This document shows positions 23,448-35,865 of a stretch of 64,000 nt of DNA, piece by piece (position 1 is the first letter of the stretch; the number at the start of each line of letters is the position of its first letter). The stretch is from Grifola frondosa (lineage: Eukaryota; Basidiomycota; Agaricomycetes; Polyporales; Grifolaceae): assembly GCA_001683735.1 (NCBI GenBank), contig LUGG01000001.1:62001-126000 (forward strand). Reading direction: 5' to 3'. The position numbers were made by a program, and so were the translations under genes. The notes under the pieces are model-generated. The model had not been told where the DNA came from. It made no database searches and saw nothing but the letters and a program-made list of their open reading frames with translations.

Positions 23448-24723
23448 ATGGCCGCGTACATCACACCGGTGGTGAACTCGACCGCCGTATTCAAAGACGG
23501 GCTCTTCGACGGCAAGGTCCTCTTCTGCACGGGCGGTGGGTCCGGGATATGCAAGGCCATGACTGAAGCAGTGGTGCGTGTCGCTGTCACCCCGTTCCGA
23601 ATGCACACAACTTCTTACGTCTGCTGCGGTGCCGGATGTCGCAGATGCGACACGGCGCGCACGCCGCGATCGTCGGACGCAAGTGAGTGCTCGCGCAGTG
23701 CTGCCCGCAGCGAGAGCTGATCGTGCGCCAGGCTGGACCGCCTCACCACCGCGGCGCAGGAGCTCTCTACAGCAACAGGAAAACTCTGTCTTGCGGTGCA
23801 GGCCGACATTCGGCGTCCGGCGGAAATACAGGCGGCGGTGGCGAAGACCATTGAGAAGTTCGGCAGGATCGACTTGGTCATCTGTGGTAGGTCTTGCGAG
23901 CAATTCGCGCAACGTACCCAGTGTGATGTCCGTCCGCACCTGCAGGTGCTGCTGGGAATTTCTTGGCCCCCATCTCGAAGCTCTCCGAGAACGGCTTCCG
24001 CACCGTCATTGAGATAGACACGGTGCGTGCTTGGTGGAGACGCAGCATTCGACTGCTCTGATATGGCGACCGGTGCAGATTGGGACTTACAACACGATCA
24101 AGGCGACGCTCCCGTACGTGAGGGCATCCAAGGGCTCTTACATCCATGTCAGCGCGACGCTGCACTATAGAGGTCAGTATCCGTGCATCCGCCACAGAAT
24201 CTGTCTGTTCACAATCTGCTCAAGGTACCCCGTATCAAGTCCACGTCTCCGCCGCGAAAGCTGCAGTGGACGCCAGTGCGTAGCCCCGCAATTACGCGCG
24301 CAGACATGTGACTGATCGCGTTGACAGCGTCCGCCGTGCTCGCAGTCGAGGAGGGACCCCACGTAAGCCCCACATCGGTATCCTATTGTGCCCATCTAAC
24401 GGCCAAACTCACAGGGCGTCCGGTCAAATGTCATCGCCCCCGGTCCCATAGCAGGCACGGAGGGGATGGACCGGCTCGGCGTGCGCGAGGGCAATGGCGC
24501 GCCATCGAGCCTCCTCTCGACCATGCCCGCCGGCCGCGAAGGTGACGTGAAGGATATCGCGAACGCCGCCGTGTTTCTGTTCAGCGACGCCGCGAGTTTC
24601 ATCACGGGCCAGGTGATTGTGGTTGACGGCGGCAACGAGCACCTGCTCAAGTTCGGGCTGCCGTACCCTCAGGCGGTGCTTGATCCGGATTCCGTTACGA
24701 AAATGATCAGACCGAGGTTGTAA
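23448..24723 (+). CDS. Peroxisomal 2,4-dienoyl-CoA reductase-like SDR
   Basis: This is a short-chain dehydrogenase/reductase of the Sps19/DECR2 type, which reduces 2,4-dienoyl-CoA with NADPH during breakdown of unsaturated fatty acids. The start at 23448 gives MAAYITPVVNSTAVFKDG; the cofactor motif is FCTGGGSGICKAM. Exons are 23448-23573, 23645-23682 (RHGAHAAIVGR region) and one from 23732, then several more. Visible motifs are LAVQADIR (NADP-side Asp), DLVICGAAGNFL (NAG-type), IEIDTIGTYN, SYIHVSATLHYRGTPYQ (the DECR-type active site with Tyr), AAKAAVDA (Lys) and NVIAPGPIAGTEG, then FITGQVIVVDGG. The C-terminus is IRPRL; PRL is a weak peroxisomal PTS1-like ending. No frame slip was found, so this gene is a useful internal control. 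Confidence 0.9.
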
Positions 24724-27700
24724 TCGCCATTGTGTTGTATACTGCTCAAGTGTTGTGTGTGCTCGGATTGTAATTATTTAAGGTGGAATTACAGTGCGTT
24801 TTGTTGTATGTTCTGCATATGTGAACGGCCAAGATGTCCTATGGTTTGAGTTTCGTAATTTCACGTTCATAAGCCCTCCGCATGGCCACTCAGGCCGTGG
24901 AACGATGAGGTCAGGCAGGTCGGGAAGCTTGTCGATTCTTCCGTTGCCCCACGGGCTTCAATGAAGAACCTGCTCATTAGTCAAGGGATATTGATCGATT
25001 GCGACAACTCTAACACCGGCAGCTTACCACGGATTTCTCCGCTCGTCGACCGGGATAATCCTAGTGGTAGACGAAGGCCCAAGCTATCAGTTCACCGAGA
25101 ATCCCATGAGTGAGACCAAGTCCCATGTGAAAGCACGGCATGGGACTCCAGCCCTGAGCGGTGGCCCAAGAGTGTAAGAAGGCTGGCGTGCGGCGGGTGC
25201 ATTGGGCGAGGTACCAGGAAGTTCCCTTGAGCAAGAGAATCAGCGAAGCATGAACTTTACGGGGCAGCCGTGCCTTGATCCTTCCAGCCACGGTGGAGAG
25301 GGCTCATCCGCCGCAGCGCCCACACAGAGAAAAGCAAAATCAGCGGTCGAAACAGGAAGCAGGTGTTTGAGGAGCTGGCGGTCCGTTCGAAGGTTCCAGA
25401 GTCCCACTCCGGACACACGCGCTCGATACAGAAGGAGAGGGGGCTGGGTGGCTGGTAGCCTGTGCCGGTGAAGGATGAGCCGTCAGATGACCAAATTATC
25501 CACAACGTGGGACGCTGGTGGAGCGGAAAGAGCTGGTGCAGATCGAGAAAACTAACGGAATGCCACCGCTTGACCCGGGCGGTCTCCGAGAAAATCCAGG
25601 ATAGGGCCACGGGGATGTCATATCCTGCTTTCTGGAAGAATGGGGACGGAGATCTGGGAGATGCGGCCTAGTTGGATTCAAAAGTTATCTCGACGAACTT
25701 CGAGAGACTACTCGTCGGATTGTTGCGACGGTAGAACGATCGAAGCGCGGTCCGAGCACAGTACCCATGCTCTATAACAGGGGGATGTGAACGCTTCCTG
25801 CGAGCCTCGCACAGACATGCGGTCGAACAAGGACTGGAACCGTTGGAACAGTCCTTAAGTTTGACTCTCGGCACGACAACTCGGCTGGACAGGTATCCGA
25901 GGGAGACTTTGACGATCAGAGCAGTTCGTAAGGACTCCGTAGATCGAGCCGAGGCTGTACTTTTGATAGAGTGACTTGAATAATGTGACGGACACGTATT
26001 GAAGAACCAGGGGGATTGTAGTACGAGATTAGTCCTTTCGGATGGAGGTCTGCGGTAAAGAAGGACGATTGTTCCTGCAAAAATCCTGGAGAGGCATCAA
26101 TACACCGATGATAGCATTATTTGTAGAGCTCAGCTGTAAATCCGATTGCAGCTACTAGAATATTTCTAGCAGACCGGTGCTAGAGAGGAAAAATGCCAAA
26201 CTGCCTGCCGGCACTAAGTCGCGTCTTCTAGGCGGTCGCACCGCATCGCCGCCAATATTCTGCCGACTCAAGATGGTGCATATGGATGATATCTTCTGAG
26301 ACCGAGCCAATATGCACTTGCGAGCTTCACGTATGTGGCTCGGTGAGAGGAGGAAATTCGGGTAACACCGAGTCTGAGGAGCTCGTCGTAACGTGTCGTA
26401 CACGAGCGGTAGTCTGCGGACTCCTAATCAAGAAAAAAAGTGTTATATCACGCATCCTAAGGAACTCGATTGGAGAAGAGGGCGCAAATCTTCAAGGCCT
26501 GCTAGTTCTGCGACCGAGGAAAGGCCGAAAGTTCTTGTCAGGCTGAGCATCGATCTACCGCGCGAGGCATGACCTGACGCGGTTCAATAGCTCGGAGAAT
26601 TCTGAAACGACAGCAGTGAGTCTGGAGGTACGTTCGCGTGTCAGAGAGGCAATTCTTGGCGCGATGGTTGACTATATGCACGGTCGTTCCAGCTGAAGTT
26701 TAGGGCAAGCCTTTTCGCGTTAGCTCAAGTTGGCGCGTCTTCAGTCCGAGTATGCTTCGTCCGTCTGGGATATACGATCTGAATCTCCTCTGAGCAAGTT
26801 GCAAGCATGTTGGTTTATATCAAGTTTGTACATCGATCAAGAAGGTAGAGTGCGAGTACCTATCAGATCAGTTAAGCTCAAGCTCGCCGACCTCTGAGAG
26901 ACATCTCCGATATGCTGCTGTTCTGTCGGAGAAATCGAGGTTGAACCATATTCACAATGGGGGAGGTAAAACGTAGTTGTGGTCAGAATGGGAGAGGCAG
27001 CTCCGCCCGTCGTCGACGGTCGCTATCGTGAACTGTTAAAGTCACGTGGAAGAAGGCGGGATTCCGAAAAGAGGAATTCGCGCGCCCGCTTGTTTGCACG
27101 GGCCTAACAGGACGGTCATGGGTCAACGACGACATACTAGCTTGCTGATTCCTCTTCAGTACTTGCAGGTACCTCTACGGCGAATATCCTTACATAAAGT
27201 GCAGAACATTCATGGCAGGTGGCCACATGAAGGCGAGAGAGAGAACCAAGGGTATAAATCCTCTGCGGCTCATTGTCGGAAGCCCTTCACGCCCCTGCAC
27301 CTCTAAGCTTCTTGCGATCTTTTTCGCCGGCCTGCTTTATCTCGGACGGAGCGTTCTGGCCACGCCATACCACCGAACTTAGATTCTAACAGTCTTCGTA
27401 GTAAATATTGATGAAACCATACTCCTCGTTCTCGAACTTAGTGTCCTCGTGTCCAGGTACGCATATCTTACCACCCTCAAGCCCAAGCGTCTCATCATGT
27501 CTCACCATTTGATTATCTCTCAGGTTTTTACGTGAAAGAGGCTGATACTGACCGGACGGTCTATCTGAACACGGCTTATAATGTTTTCGGGCACGATATC
27601 ATTGACCCAACCATATGAGTCATAAACAAATAAGACACGAGACTTGTGATCTTTTTTGCACTGAGACGGAATTTAACCCGGCCTTTGGTAACAGGTTCGT

Positions 27701-29953
27701 CCGCTCTTCCTTGTGATCAGACTGCCGCGCTTGACAACGTGTACTGTCTCCAGTTTCCTTGTGCACACCGAGCTTCCTCTCTCCCCAGGCTCCATGTGAA
27801 CGTCATTGATATTCTCATTTCACCACACCATCCTTGGTCGTGTCCTTTCCACCTCACACAAGAAGACCGGACCTTGTGTTCAACCACAGCCCTTCCCTAT
27901 TCGCATTCTGGATCACTCGGTATCCGAGTCCGATGCAAAGCCGCCCTTCGATGCCCGCGCGCCTCTACGCCCCACCTGCCATTGCTTGAAACAGTAAAAT
28001 GACACTGTACGGCTTCTTGCTCGTGTTTAGGGACTAGTTCTGGCAGCTGACGTCCGCATTGCCGTTCGGTAACAATATACAGGCCCCTCTGATGCCAGTG
28101 CAAGCAGTGGCTTCAGGTGGTATGTTGGCACGAATGGTGGAGCAGGACTACGCAGACCATGTGGGCTCGTTGCAGTCAAGGCCTTTGAGGCCTTCATAGC
28201 CCAACCACATTCGCGGATTCATCGTTTGACATGTTCCCGACTTCTGCTCAGCTATCGTTTGCTTCGAGCACAGCGCTCACAGTCCCCCAGCGTGTTTCTG
28301 TCTAGTGCTTGGTCTATCTCGGAGAAAGGATTGGCGGCATATAGCCGAGTTTGACATCCTGCCCACACTCGCTTATCGAGTGCCGCCTCATCAGTGGGAC
28401 ACTCTACTCTCTTTCTGGCCAATCCTCAGAAAATGATATAACAATAACCGGGAACTCGTGCCACCATGCCCATCTGGTATCCCGCGGAGACGCTGTGACA
28501 TTCTCTTCGAGGTCATGTGTAACGATGTCGACTGTACCATGCCGCCCTACCAACCTGGTCATTTTTCCTAGCGAGGAAGTGAGAGCGAGTTGTTGACTTC
28601 CTCGGATGCCGCGGTTCTGATGGTGAACACAATGTGCTTACGACCGGTACCGTATCCCCACCGTGGATGTTGCGATAGTGCACCAGATCAATGCTAGCGA
28701 CATCGTGCGTTGTGTTTGGTCCTCAGATAAATTTGGCTCTGATTGATGCGCATATATGCGACTTGTCCACCAGAATACCGTGTCGAGCTGTGAATATCTG
28801 TTGCGTGTTTCCCTGATCGAATCCTGATGGCTCGGAATATATCGGTCAAGTCTGCTCTGGGTACGCGTATATTGTGGCGTCTTGCACCGTCGAACACCCA
28901 CAGATTTGTTTCCCGTTCCATCCCAGGTCCTGTTCGAGAACAGTCCATGTACCTGAATGTACATGGGTGTTGTGGTTCGTCCGGTTTGTCGACACGCGGG
29001 TCCCAAGACAACAAGAGGAGCTGTGCAGTCATTTGATGCAGCTGCTTGCGTTCACGTTGTTCTATGGTAATTATAACCAGGGGACAGCATGGCGCAGGTG
29101 TCACGCAATTGTTGTACGATATAGGTCGCTCCCACATTTGGTGAGCCTGTTCCACATGATGTGTTCTGTATAACCTTAATCGATGTGAAGTGCACACAGT
29201 TTGCCCACATATGCACGCGTGGTCCTCGGCGCGTTCGCGCCTTGTTCTTCCCTGATGAGCCGAAGAACCATTCGACATTGGCAGACCAGTATCATCAGGC
29301 TGAAACACCCCATGGCACCACTCTGAATGTGCCTAATGTCGACGGCCTGCGGTTTACTCTACTCTCGTCATTTCTAATGTGCTGCCTAGCGGTTTCATCA
29401 AGCATATTCCCCGGTCGTGGAAATCTGGATTGGCACACGCACGACGTCGTTGGTGCAATATCTGTCATGAACATTCTCGCTCCCGTCAGGGATAGCAGCG
29501 TCGGCACTCGCGATGGCGCTGCCATTTTGCCGCAGGACAGCTAGCTTACATGATAACCGATGCTTGTGCAGGTTCGTATTCCCTTCTGGTGTGCCAGGCT
29601 GGGTATGCGATTTAATACTGCGTACGTTGACGACGCAGAAAACGTCTCGCCTACGCCCTACGATGATACCATTGTCCGCAAGGAAGAGCGACGTAACCGT
29701 TGTCAGCAAAAGAACCTTTGCCGTGAAGTAGGAAATGAGATGCTGCTACCCTGCTTCGTGTTTCCAAGACGAAACCGACAGACATAGCGGGCAAATATTG
29801 GAGATTTTGCCGAGTATGAGAAATTGGTGGTCAATGACCACGTACTTGATCTCAATGTGGCTGCTACAATGCCGTGAAAGTAGTTGCTATCAAACGTTGC
29901 ATGGCGATTGGAATTTGATCATGCCGTTGTGAACCGTATAGACAGACACCTGA
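24724..29953. other. Gene-poor region, 5.2 kb
   Basis: No protein family is recognisable on either strand. The best candidate is on the minus strand at 25061-25610, two adjoining frames with hydrophobic stretches (CFLFRPLILLFSVWAL; FHMGLGLTHGILGELIAWAF) that could be the remnant of a polytopic membrane protein. 25.7-29.9 kb is broken by stops in all frames, with only short frames left. No terminal repeats, poly-A tracts or transposase motifs were found, so the region looks like decayed sequence or non-coding DNA. Confidence 0.45.
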
Positions 29954-31699
29954 TCAACAGGTCACTCGAGCCGAACTAGGTCCGTGTCCTACGACAAGAA
30001 GGGACTGCGCTGTATCATCGTCGTCTCCCTCATCGTCTCCGAAGGTGCCCCAGTTGTCTTTGAGCCACTGTAACACTTTCGGTCGCGAAGCCTTCATCCT
30101 CATCTCCTCATCCTCCTTATAAGCACGCACATGTTCTGAAGGCGTGGAACATTCTGTGTCCGAATCTGAATCCAGGATAACGCAATGCTCGTAAACTTCC
30201 AGATCACCATGGTTGGAGGGAGTGGGCGTGGGACCCAGGTACTCAGATTCACGCACGATGCATGAAAACGTCACGGAATTGGGCCAGCGGACGTCCTCCC
30301 AGCGGGATCCAAATCTAAAAGCATGCGTCTGGATGGTAAGCAACGCGATCGCGGATCGGAACCTCTCGAGAGTCCAATCCTTCACATTTTGGATTACAGA
30401 AGGAATCGGAGGATATGAGATACTGTCCACAACGCAAGACAGATATGAGAATTGCCTGGCCTCCTCTCCGTTGGGTGCAACGAACGGAATATGAGCGATG
30501 ATGCGGATGCATTCCGCGTCGTAGACTACACCGAATAAAATCATCCACGGCGGAAGCGCGGAATGATTAGTCGACAGTAATGTTTCAACCTCTTGTGACT
30601 GTTCGCAGTGGAGAAACCAGCTGATAAGATGTGTGTCTAGGCTTGGTTGAGCTGCTGACGCAAGATCGCGCAGGATATCGCTCAAAGAAGCATTTGCTTT
30701 GCCATCTGCGGCACCGGGCCAGGGAGTAGGACCCTTCATTCCTAGGACGAGTGCTGGGTGGAGAATGCTCATACGGAGACATTTGTCCCTTCTCGCACAG
30801 AACCTGCGTGAAGGGCCCACAGTGTGCAACAGAAGTGCGAAATCGACAGACGGGAGATGTCCTGTACCGGCCAATGCAGCTGGAAAATCATAACTAGGAT
30901 TACTGCGGAGAAGTCAGCTCGCTGATGATATGCATAGAACAGAGCGTATACCTTCTAAGCCAGCAACCGGGGATCGATACGAACATGTCAGGGATGATAC
31001 ACTCTTCATCATGCTCCGAACCTATATACGCCACCACACCTAAAAACATCTCTAGTGACACTTTCGGTTCACAGTAGAAGCTTTCTTCAGGTTCCTTGTC
31101 GGAGCTCTCATACAGAGTTTGTCGAATGGGAAGGAGAAAATCGAGCTGGGGGACATTGGGTTTAGATGTCGCCGAACCACTTCGTCGTGGGACATCCATA
31201 ATATGGTATCAGAGATTGCTTCGATATATGGTTCCAACATTCTCGGAAATAAGTATTCTTGCGGATAGTCGATGTTTTTCATGTCAGTCTCCTTAGGCTG
31301 TGAGAGAAATTCGGTCGTTGCAGACTGATACGAAGGCAATCGATGTCACTTACTTTCCAAGCTTCAGGTAACTGAAACTTGTCCTGATTGGCCGGACGCC
31401 ACTGCTGTCGCATTTCCTGCAAGTAATTCAGCTGAGATTCGCCTTCGTGTGCAATGCAAGCATCCAGATCAGCCAAGTTAGATGAAAAGTGCCACTTCGC
31501 GAAAGCGGAATCGGGTTGACTGTACGTGAGTTGAGCATGAATATGGCTAAAGATATTGATATCAATCTTACATTCCTATTCTCGCAATTAACTTGGTGAG
31601 GCATGTCTCGGCATGAATGAACAGGTCAGACTCGGAGTTGAATTCTGAGACGAAGTCTGCAATGTCATCAACGCTATCTAATGTCCCAGTCGGCCTCAT
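29954..31699 (-). CDS. Hypothetical protein, unknown fungal family, copy 1
   Basis: This is a multi-exon gene: the start at 31699 gives MRPTGTLDSVDDIADF; following exons give LADLDACIAHEGESQLNYLQ and QQWRPANQDKFQLPEAW, then DYPQEYLFPRMLEPYIEAIS, WMSHDEVVRRHLNPMS, and the long last exon, which includes WMILFGVVYDAECIRIIAHI and RFRSAIALLTIQTHAF and ends with an acidic stretch (DDEGDDDD) at 29954. Introns at about 31315-31370, 31500-31570 and 30875-31050 fit GT-AG rules. No catalytic motif, signal peptide or membrane segment is seen. The RHLNPM and FGVVYD blocks are matched in the neighbouring gene (RHVNPM; YGIAYD), so the two are divergent tandem paralogues. Function is unknown. Confidence 0.6.
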
Positions 31700-31977
31700 T
31701 GTCTATGCAGTCGGCACGGAAGAAATCTATCTTGAGTAAAGCGAGTCCAGATGGCCAGGAATAAAGGAATTGCGAAACATATCAACGTTGTTCAAAACAA
31801 ATTTGTTTGGCTAGAACAAACAGAGCATTCCTTCGTAGTTCGTACAACATTGATTGGATTCGAGTACAAGTTTCATACGATACAAAAATTACTTCCATTT
31901 CCTATCCAGCTCTTTCAAAACCGGTGGACATTGTAGCCGGAACTCTGGCTGACACAGTTTTTCTGCATTCTGTCGGC

Positions 31978-32445
31978 TACGGTCCATAACTGTGACTAAT
32001 GCACGGGTTACGTTGCTCGCGAAGCTTCTCATAAGTTGAAACTTGACTTGACTCAGGAATTAATTCAGCGAGGTCTAGTTGAGGCAATTCACTGGCCGGC
32101 CTCTGAACATCATCGATGCTCGGTCGAGTGACAGTGACATCCTAAAATAAAGTCAAGTAAAGCCGAGCGTTGAAAAGAGATACTCACTGGTATACTTAAT
32201 TCACTAAGGTTGAGCCCGCTTTCGGTATCTCGCTGTCTTGTTGTGGCGTTGCGCATACTAGTAGTGCCACGGTTCGGCTTTGAAGACCTTGACATCAGAG
32301 CTATCGCGAAATAAGATGGAACATCAGTACGTATAATAAAAACACCAGAAATCAGGCTTACAGTGGCTGACAGGCGAGGAGTGATGATGAACACCAGTGG
32401 AGGGGAACAAGGAGGTGAGTGGGCCAACAGGAGCTGAGTACTCAT
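31978..32445 (-). CDS. Small hypothetical protein
   Basis: Two exons read well together: SMRNATTRQRDTESGLNLSE up to SIP, a GT-AG intron near 32190-32145, then DVTVTRPSIDDVQRPASELP and LDLAELIPESSQVSTYEKLR to a stop at 31978. An upstream exon from 32445 (MSTQLLLAHSPPCSPP) is possible but does not join in phase; an ATG near 32295 could be the start instead. The product is small, polar and unrecognised. Confidence 0.35.
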
Positions 32446-32640
32446 GATTTAGCCGAACGATTTGATAGATTTTAGTCCAATCGATGGCATCTGTAGGACA
32501 ACAAACACCAATTAAACCAATGATTATGCACGAGATTACCAGCTTTCACGTGGGATATCATGTCGTTTGCATTGGCCGAGAGGATGTCATTCCACCAAAA
32601 TTAGACAAACCAGCTAAAATGTGACATGTAACCCGACAAA

Positions 32641-34277
32641 CTAAGCATCTCGCGCCTCTATACCCATTTGAGCCCACTCTTTATCCAGGTCCAATAATTC
32701 CTGCGGACATTTGATTTGGTACTCCGGCGAAGAGAATTTCTCCGATGCCTTTCGCGCCTCTTCGAGAACAGTGAGTAGAGCACGAAACAGCTGCGCACGG
32801 TGAAACATCGAATTCAGCTGCAAATGGTGACGGAACTCGGTGGCGACCTCATAGCATCCGCATCCCCATTTTAATGTGCGTGTGTCGTTATCCACCACAT
32901 AGCGGGGAAAGAACGCATAAATAACAACTCCAAATTCGTCATATGCAATACCATACACGATCATGTGCTCTGGTATTGCTGCGCTCTCAAATGGCTATTC
33001 AGAACAAGAACATTTAGCAGGACTCCGCGAGAATGACTGAGAGGAACCTACATCCCATGTTGGATCCCACGACCCGTCAGGCTTCCGGTATCGAGTGGTC
33101 AAATCGATCATGAACATTTGGAGAGTGGGCTGAACGGCATGTGCGAGCCTCGCGGCCATCCCTCGCATGCTAACCTCCCAGATGCCGGGAAGTTCATGGT
33201 TGGCATCTCCCACAAGAACAACGGGGCGGTACGATGTGGGAGTGCTGAAATTGGATCTAGACACTTGGGCAGCAAAATCGGGAGAATAGTAGACGTTCGG
33301 CAACGTCAGTGTGGTCGGGGATAGGAATTCTTTCGCCCTTCCAAAACAATATGAAAGTCAGATAAGTCAGCCTTCAGGACAACGGTGGATGTTTACCGAT
33401 ATAAGTCGCAGCGAGGGACATCGAATATACCAGCGAGCATTGGGTTGACGTGCCGTTCGACATCTTTCTCGTACAAACCATAGCCTGGTCCGCACGGACT
33501 AAGGATTTTCACAAGAGTTGACTCAATGGGTGTCTCTGTAATCTGTCTACGATTTGAGTCATATTCTCTCAAATCAGGCATGGGTAATCGGACTAGGGTT
33601 GTCAGCTAGGTCGAAAGGTGCCGGATGAAGATAATCCCATCGCGCGTGCGCGGCATTGGTAGCGTGGGCACATCTGACGGCCATCGACTGCATGTAGCGT
33701 CGAGGCTCGTACAGACCAGTCTCACTTTGCATCTAAATATCGGTGAGACCATGACCAGGCAAAGTTGTGAGGTCGTACTCGCCTCGGTCTTCCACTCGTT
33801 CGGAATTTTGAGTCTTCCCTTACCAACTAAACTCAATTGCCAATGGAACAAGCGGCTCAGGTGACCGCGAATGGGCCCATATCCCTCTAAACCGCCGTAC
33901 CCAATCCACAAGGGCTCGGATCCCTCAATCATCCAAGTCTCGTTTTCGTAAAACTCCCACTCAAAATGATAAGAAATGGTGTCCAAGCTTTCCATGCTTC
34001 CAGATGGTTAGCGACGAATAACAAGTAGAAGTCTCTGATGAATAACACACCATGTCGCAGAATCTAGAACGTCGTTGTTCTTGTCTTCAAGCCTGATACC
34101 CGAGTCTTGTTCTCTTCGTGCTATAGTGTAAGGTATTCCAGCCCACTGAAGCCATTTGATAGCTCCAGTCTTCTTCATAAGTTGCAATTTACACAAGTCT
34201 TGTGTCGATTTCAGCCGCCAAGTGTCAGATTCAAAATCCTGTTTACGAAGATTAACTGCCATGCTGACTCGCCACAT
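32641..34277 (-). CDS. Hypothetical protein, unknown fungal family, copy 2
   Basis: This is the divergent tandem paralogue of the gene at 29954-31699. The start region at 34277 contains TGAIKWLQWAGIPYTIARRE. Further exons give FEWEFYENETWMIEGSEPLW, GGLEGYGPIRGHLSRLF, PDLREYDSNRRQIT, ERHVNPMLAGIFDVPRCDL, YRPVVLVGDANHELPGIWE, LTTRYRKPDGSWDPTWD, MIVYGIAYDEFGVVIYAFFP and a helical end (FRALLTVLEEARKASEK) to the stop at 32641. Introns occur near 34005, 33590, 33390-33330 and 33050-32965. No known domain is recognised; a partial third copy of the N-terminus lies at 39387 on the other strand. Confidence 0.6.
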
Positions 34278-34593
34278 CCCGTCATCATATGTTGTTCAGC
34301 AAAAAGACAGAGTGAACATACGGAAAAATGTAGGCTATTAGGCAACGGGAGGTTGTGAAGGGAGTTGTAAGCCCTTTAGCCTGTGTTCATTTGCGCCACA
34401 GACGATCAACACGTGATCGTGTCGCAGAGTGACCGCCCAGCGCTAACGATGACGAGTTGATTCAATTTTTCACTAGTTCCATCCAAGAACATAAACATGA
34501 ACGTGAGATCTATACTGTGTGCGTATGAGTGTATTTCATTAATGGAGATAGATAGAAATATATTTACTGACTTATTGATTTTGAAACCAGGAA

Positions 34594-34796
34594 GTCGATG
34601 CCTCTCGACATCATCAATGATAGCCCCAAGTTTGCCGTAGAGGAGGACAAGTCGGATTAACAAGGCTTGCATTCAGTATACCTTGTATGTGAGATCTCCC
34701 CTTGGCGTCGAAAGACTCCACCCCAATGAGCGCCACCTCCAGAGAGTGTATCGAACATCTGCCAGACCGCGAGGGAGCTACGCCGACTCGAGTGGC
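34594..34796 (+). pseudogene. Scrambled F-box gene fragments
   Basis: Three short pieces match the F-box gene at 37090-39061. The piece at 34594-34652 reads, on the plus strand, like the PLDIVNDNPKF block. The next, 34671-34769, matches the SFDAKGRSHVQD region but on the minus strand. The third, 34772-34795, is a 24-base exact match to the RELRRLEW codons, again on the plus strand. Read on the plus strand this is an F-box copy with large internal deletions and an inverted middle piece of about 100 bases. Confidence 0.75.
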
Positions 34797-35115
34797 AGTC
34801 GGAGGGTGGATCCGTGCGCCGGGTACAAATGTAATTTCTAGTTCGTCGCTTACTCCATTGGCACTGCTGTGATGAACGCCGATGACGCAGCGCGATCTAG
34901 GCGATATGCACTGATATACCCTTCTCGAAGCCTGGCATGCCGAGCTGACGTGTGTTGTTTCATTTATAGACATCATGCATACGCAGCCAACGGTGCACGA
35001 CATGGTGAATATGTGCATCGTCGACGCGCCTGTGCCCCCGCTGCAGGTCAGCGCGCACTTGTAGTGCACGCTGTATAGCGGACAGGGTTGATCAAGGCGC
35101 CTGCGGAGTCGAGTC
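34797..35115 (+). pseudogene. Decayed C-terminal fragment of a GMC oxidoreductase
   Basis: The plus strand retains PGTNV in place of [15 protein letters not shown] in place of SVAHPIGSA, then [10 protein letters not shown] (with the second active-site His region) followed by a stop and CTLY. The match is to the last 300 bases of the GMC gene at 39914-42374, in opposite orientation to it. Stops and gaps rule out function. Confidence 0.75.
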
Positions 35116-35267
35116 ACTTTTAACTTTGGTCGCAGCACGTCACTGACGTCTGTGCGCCGGTGGGATGTTGCCACATCATGTGTTTTACAGTAGAGGTACA
35201 CATAGGTGAGTTCCTGGTTTCCGCGTCCCGAGAAATTATTACGGTACATCAACAGGAGTCCACAGTA

Positions 35268-35400
35268 ATTCAAACGCTGCTCTGGCCAAATCAGGCTTCG
35301 TATTTCTCACCTTCTACGGTCTTGCGTTCACAGCCATTGTCCACGTCTTATATCCCAAACCCGAATGTGCTCCTTACCTGCGGCCCATGTTTTGCTTCAT
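35268..35400 (+). pseudogene. Possible fragment of an MFS sugar transporter
   Basis: One plus-strand frame reads SNAALAKSGFVFLTFYGLAF and then HVLYPKPEC, which recalls the helix and the ALYPVEC-type block before the last cytosolic loop of fungal hexose transporters. Nothing else of a transporter is visible around it. This is a resemblance only. Confidence 0.25.
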
Positions 35401-35865
35401 GCTCGCACTACGACCTAAAAATGATACTGCTCTTGGGAACAGACCCTGGCCAGGTTTGCGGACGAGAACTGCAAAAATCTTCAACACATATCGATTACGT
35501 AATGTGCCTTCGCTTGCGGAGCCTATGGGGCGACCGACGAATCACCTGGACTAGCTTCTTTCGCATACTGGGTTTGCCTGGCCGTGTTACCCCCAACACT
35601 TCAAGTCTGATATTAAGAACTAGCTGAAGCCGAATCATATGGGGTCCCGGTCTCTCGACGCCGCCTTGCGAACCGCTGTGAATGGGGTTGTGATATGCAT
35701 GTGGTACTCTCTATTGAGCCATTGCCCTGGTACTGACTAGACTCTGCCGAGGGTTGAAGCTGAGGCTGTCCGGAATTCGGAGCATGGCCCATGCTGGGCT
35801 TCAGCGAGCTATAAAGCTGGGACTGCGAGGTGTTGGCCCTCACTTCTCAGATCATTACCCTTGAA

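Noticed and set aside
25061..25610. Membrane-bound acyltransferase (wax synthase-like) gene on the minus strand
   Set aside because: A Trp-His pair and hydrophobic stretches recall the family, but the order and flanks of the motif do not fit and the two frames do not join.
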